In this document: positions 62,775 to 64,000 of the stretch, one piece after another
Numbering within the stretch: the stretch's first letter is position 1
How the letters are laid out: each line of letters begins with the position of its first letter
NCBI RefSeq assembly: GCF_910586915.1
Contig: NZ_CAJULN010000007.1
Coordinates: 1-64,000 of the forward strand
DNA from: an uncultured Bacteroides sp.
Lineage (GTDB): Bacteria; Bacteroidota; Bacteroidia; Bacteroidales; Bacteroidaceae
Length of the DNA: 64,000 nt
Direction of reading: 5' to 3'
The notes under the pieces: model-generated
Databases searched by the model: none
The model's input: the letters and a program-made list of their open reading frames with translations, nothing else
What the model was told of the DNA's origin: nothing
Program-made: the position numbers and the translations under genes

Positions 62775-64000
62775 ATGACTAAAAGAAGATTCATCGGATA
62801 TTTGCTTGCAATGGCGGCTGCGGGCTGTGTGTCTGCACAAGAGAAAGCCTCCGTGCAGGAATACAAACTGTGGTACGACCACCCCGCACAGGTATGGACA
62901 GAAGCTATTCCCTTAGGCAACGGGCGTTTGGGAGCAATGGTGTACGGAACACCTGCTACCGAACAGATACAACTGAACGAAGAAACCATTTGGGCAGGAC
63001 GCCCCAACAGCAACGCCAATCCCAACGCGTTGGAGTATATCCCCAAAGTACGCGAACTGGTATTTGCCGGCAAATATCTCGAAGCACAGACGCTTGCCAC
63101 GGAGAAAGTAATGGCAAAGACCAACTCGGGTATGCCCTACCAAAGTTTCGGCGACCTGCGAATCGCTTTCCCTGGACATACGCGTTATACGGATTATTAC
63201 CGCGAGCTAAGTCTGGATTCGGCACGCGCCATCGTCCGTTACAAAGTAGACGGCGTGCAATATAAGCGCGAGGTCATCACTTCCTTTACCGACCAGGTGG
63301 TCATGGTCAGGCTTACTGCCAACCGGCCCGGACAAATCACCTTCAATGCACAACTCACTTCCCCCCACCAGGATGTGACAATCGCTTCCGAAGAGGGAAA
63401 TTGCGCCACACTCTCCGGAGTCTCTTCATGGCATGAGGGACTCAAAGGAAAAGTAGAGTTTCAAGGCAGGCTGACGGCTATAAACAACGGCGGCAAGATT
63501 GCCTGTACCGACGGCGTACTGTCTGTCGAAGGAGCCGATGAAGCCATTATCTATGTATCCATTGCCACCAATTTCAACAATTATCTCGACATTACCGCCA
63601 ACCAGGTGGAACGTGCCAAAGATTACCTCGCGAAATCAACGATGCATTCTTTCAAGGAAGCCAAGAAGAGCCACACCGATTTCTACCGCAACTACCTGAA
63701 CCGGGTATCTTTGGACTTAGGAAAAGACCAATACCCAAACATACCCACCGACAAACGGGTGGAGAATTTCAAAGAGACAAACGATGCCCACCTGGTTGCC
63801 ACCTATTTTCAATTCGGACGCTACCTGCTTATCTGTTCCTCCCAGCCGGGCGGACAGCCGGCAAACCTGCAAGGTATCTGGAACGACAAGTTGTTTCCCT
63901 CGTGGGACAGCAAATATACCTGCAACATCAATCTGGAGATGAACTACTGGCCTTCCGAAGTCGCCAACCTGAGCGAACTGAACGAGCCACTCTTCCGGCT
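62775..64000 (+). CDS. GH95 enzyme, 3' end outside window (candidate alpha-L-galactosidase)
   Basis: About 408 N-terminal residues of a GH95 enzyme, starting MTKRRFIGYLLAMAAAGCVSA (signal peptide). The N-terminal super-sandwich domain begins LWYDHPAQVWTEAIPLGNGRLGAMVYG, with IQLNEETIWAGRP, both highly typical. The barrel begins ATYFQFGRYLLICSSQPGGQPANLQGIWND and reaches INLEMNYWPSEVANLSE before the window ends. GH95 enzymes are 1,2-alpha-L-fucosidases or alpha-L-galactosidases. The RG-II context and BT1010 suggest alpha-L-galactosidase, but the discriminating residues are not resolved here. Confidence 0.92.
   Translation, partial: MTKRRFIGYLLAMAAAGCVSAQEKASVQEYKLWYDHPAQVWTEAIPLGNGRLGAMVYGTPATEQIQLNEETIWAGRPNSNANPNALEYIPKVRELVFAGKYLEAQTLATEKVMAKTNSGMPYQSFGDLRIAFPGHTRYTDYYRELSLDSARAIVRYKVDGVQYKREVITSFTDQVVMVRLTANRPGQITFNAQLTSPHQDVTIASEEGNCATLSGVSSWHEGLKGKVEFQGRLTAINNGGKIACTDGVLSVEGADEAIIYVSIATNFNNYLDITANQVERAKDYLAKSTMHSFKEAKKSHTDFYRNYLNRVSLDLGKDQYPNIPTDKRVENFKETNDAHLVATYFQFGRYLLICSSQPGGQPANLQGIWNDKLFPSWDSKYTCNINLEMNYWPSEVANLSELNEPLFR

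Overview
The window looks like a gut Bacteroides chromosome (Bacteroidota), close to B. thetaiotaomicron or a sister species. Support: the rpmB-rpmG-DUF4295-ftsY cluster; -7 boxes of the Bacteroides form TAnnTTTG instead of E. coli type promoters; a hybrid two-component system (HTCS) regulator; and a dense run of exported glycoside hydrolases. No tRNA, rRNA, CRISPR array, insertion sequence or phage gene was seen.

Region 1 (1-11.9 kb) is mostly housekeeping: ftsY (3' end cut off by the window edge), DUF4295, rpmG, rpmB, cinA and tsaD on the minus strand; a large TamB-like envelope protein on the plus strand; a PepSY-like periplasmic protein; proS; and an ECF-transporter S component.

Region 2 (11.4-22 kb) holds a redox unit (a NapH/NapG-like fused ferredoxin, a Tat-type [4Fe-4S] aldo/keto reductase and DUF1893), then DUF3098, a DUF2723 membrane glycosyltransferase-like protein, a TPR regulator, a split ThrE-type exporter, and an ECF sigma factor followed by a tiny anti-sigma-like protein.

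Region 3 (22-64 kb) is a polysaccharide utilisation locus whose enzyme content and order match, as far as I recall, the rhamnogalacturonan-II (RG-II) side-chain locus of B. thetaiotaomicron (roughly BT0980-BT1010). One minus-strand block runs GH127, GH141, GH78, GH138 and GH137-GH2. A second runs GH2, GH2, GH106, SGNH esterase, GH139, GH2, HTCS, and a beta-helix protein with a DUF6298-like C-terminal half. A plus-strand TlpA-like thioredoxin sits between the blocks. A divergent plus-strand group has a choloylglycine-hydrolase-family protein and a GH95 enzyme cut by the window end. Together these would remove the L-rhamnose, galacturonate, L-arabinose, aceric acid, 2-O-methyl-fucose and galactose residues of RG-II side chains in the periplasm under HTCS control. 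No SusC/SusD pair or polysaccharide lyase lies inside the window.

The least explained signal is a set of intergenic arrays at about 18.5, 30.0 and 55.1 kb. Each is a run of 5-6 short palindromes repeated every 22 nt. The three arrays share period and architecture; A and C share a core sequence and B has a different one. All sit just downstream of a stop codon between two co-directional genes. A fourth gap (39.96-40.07 kb) holds two long hairpins instead.
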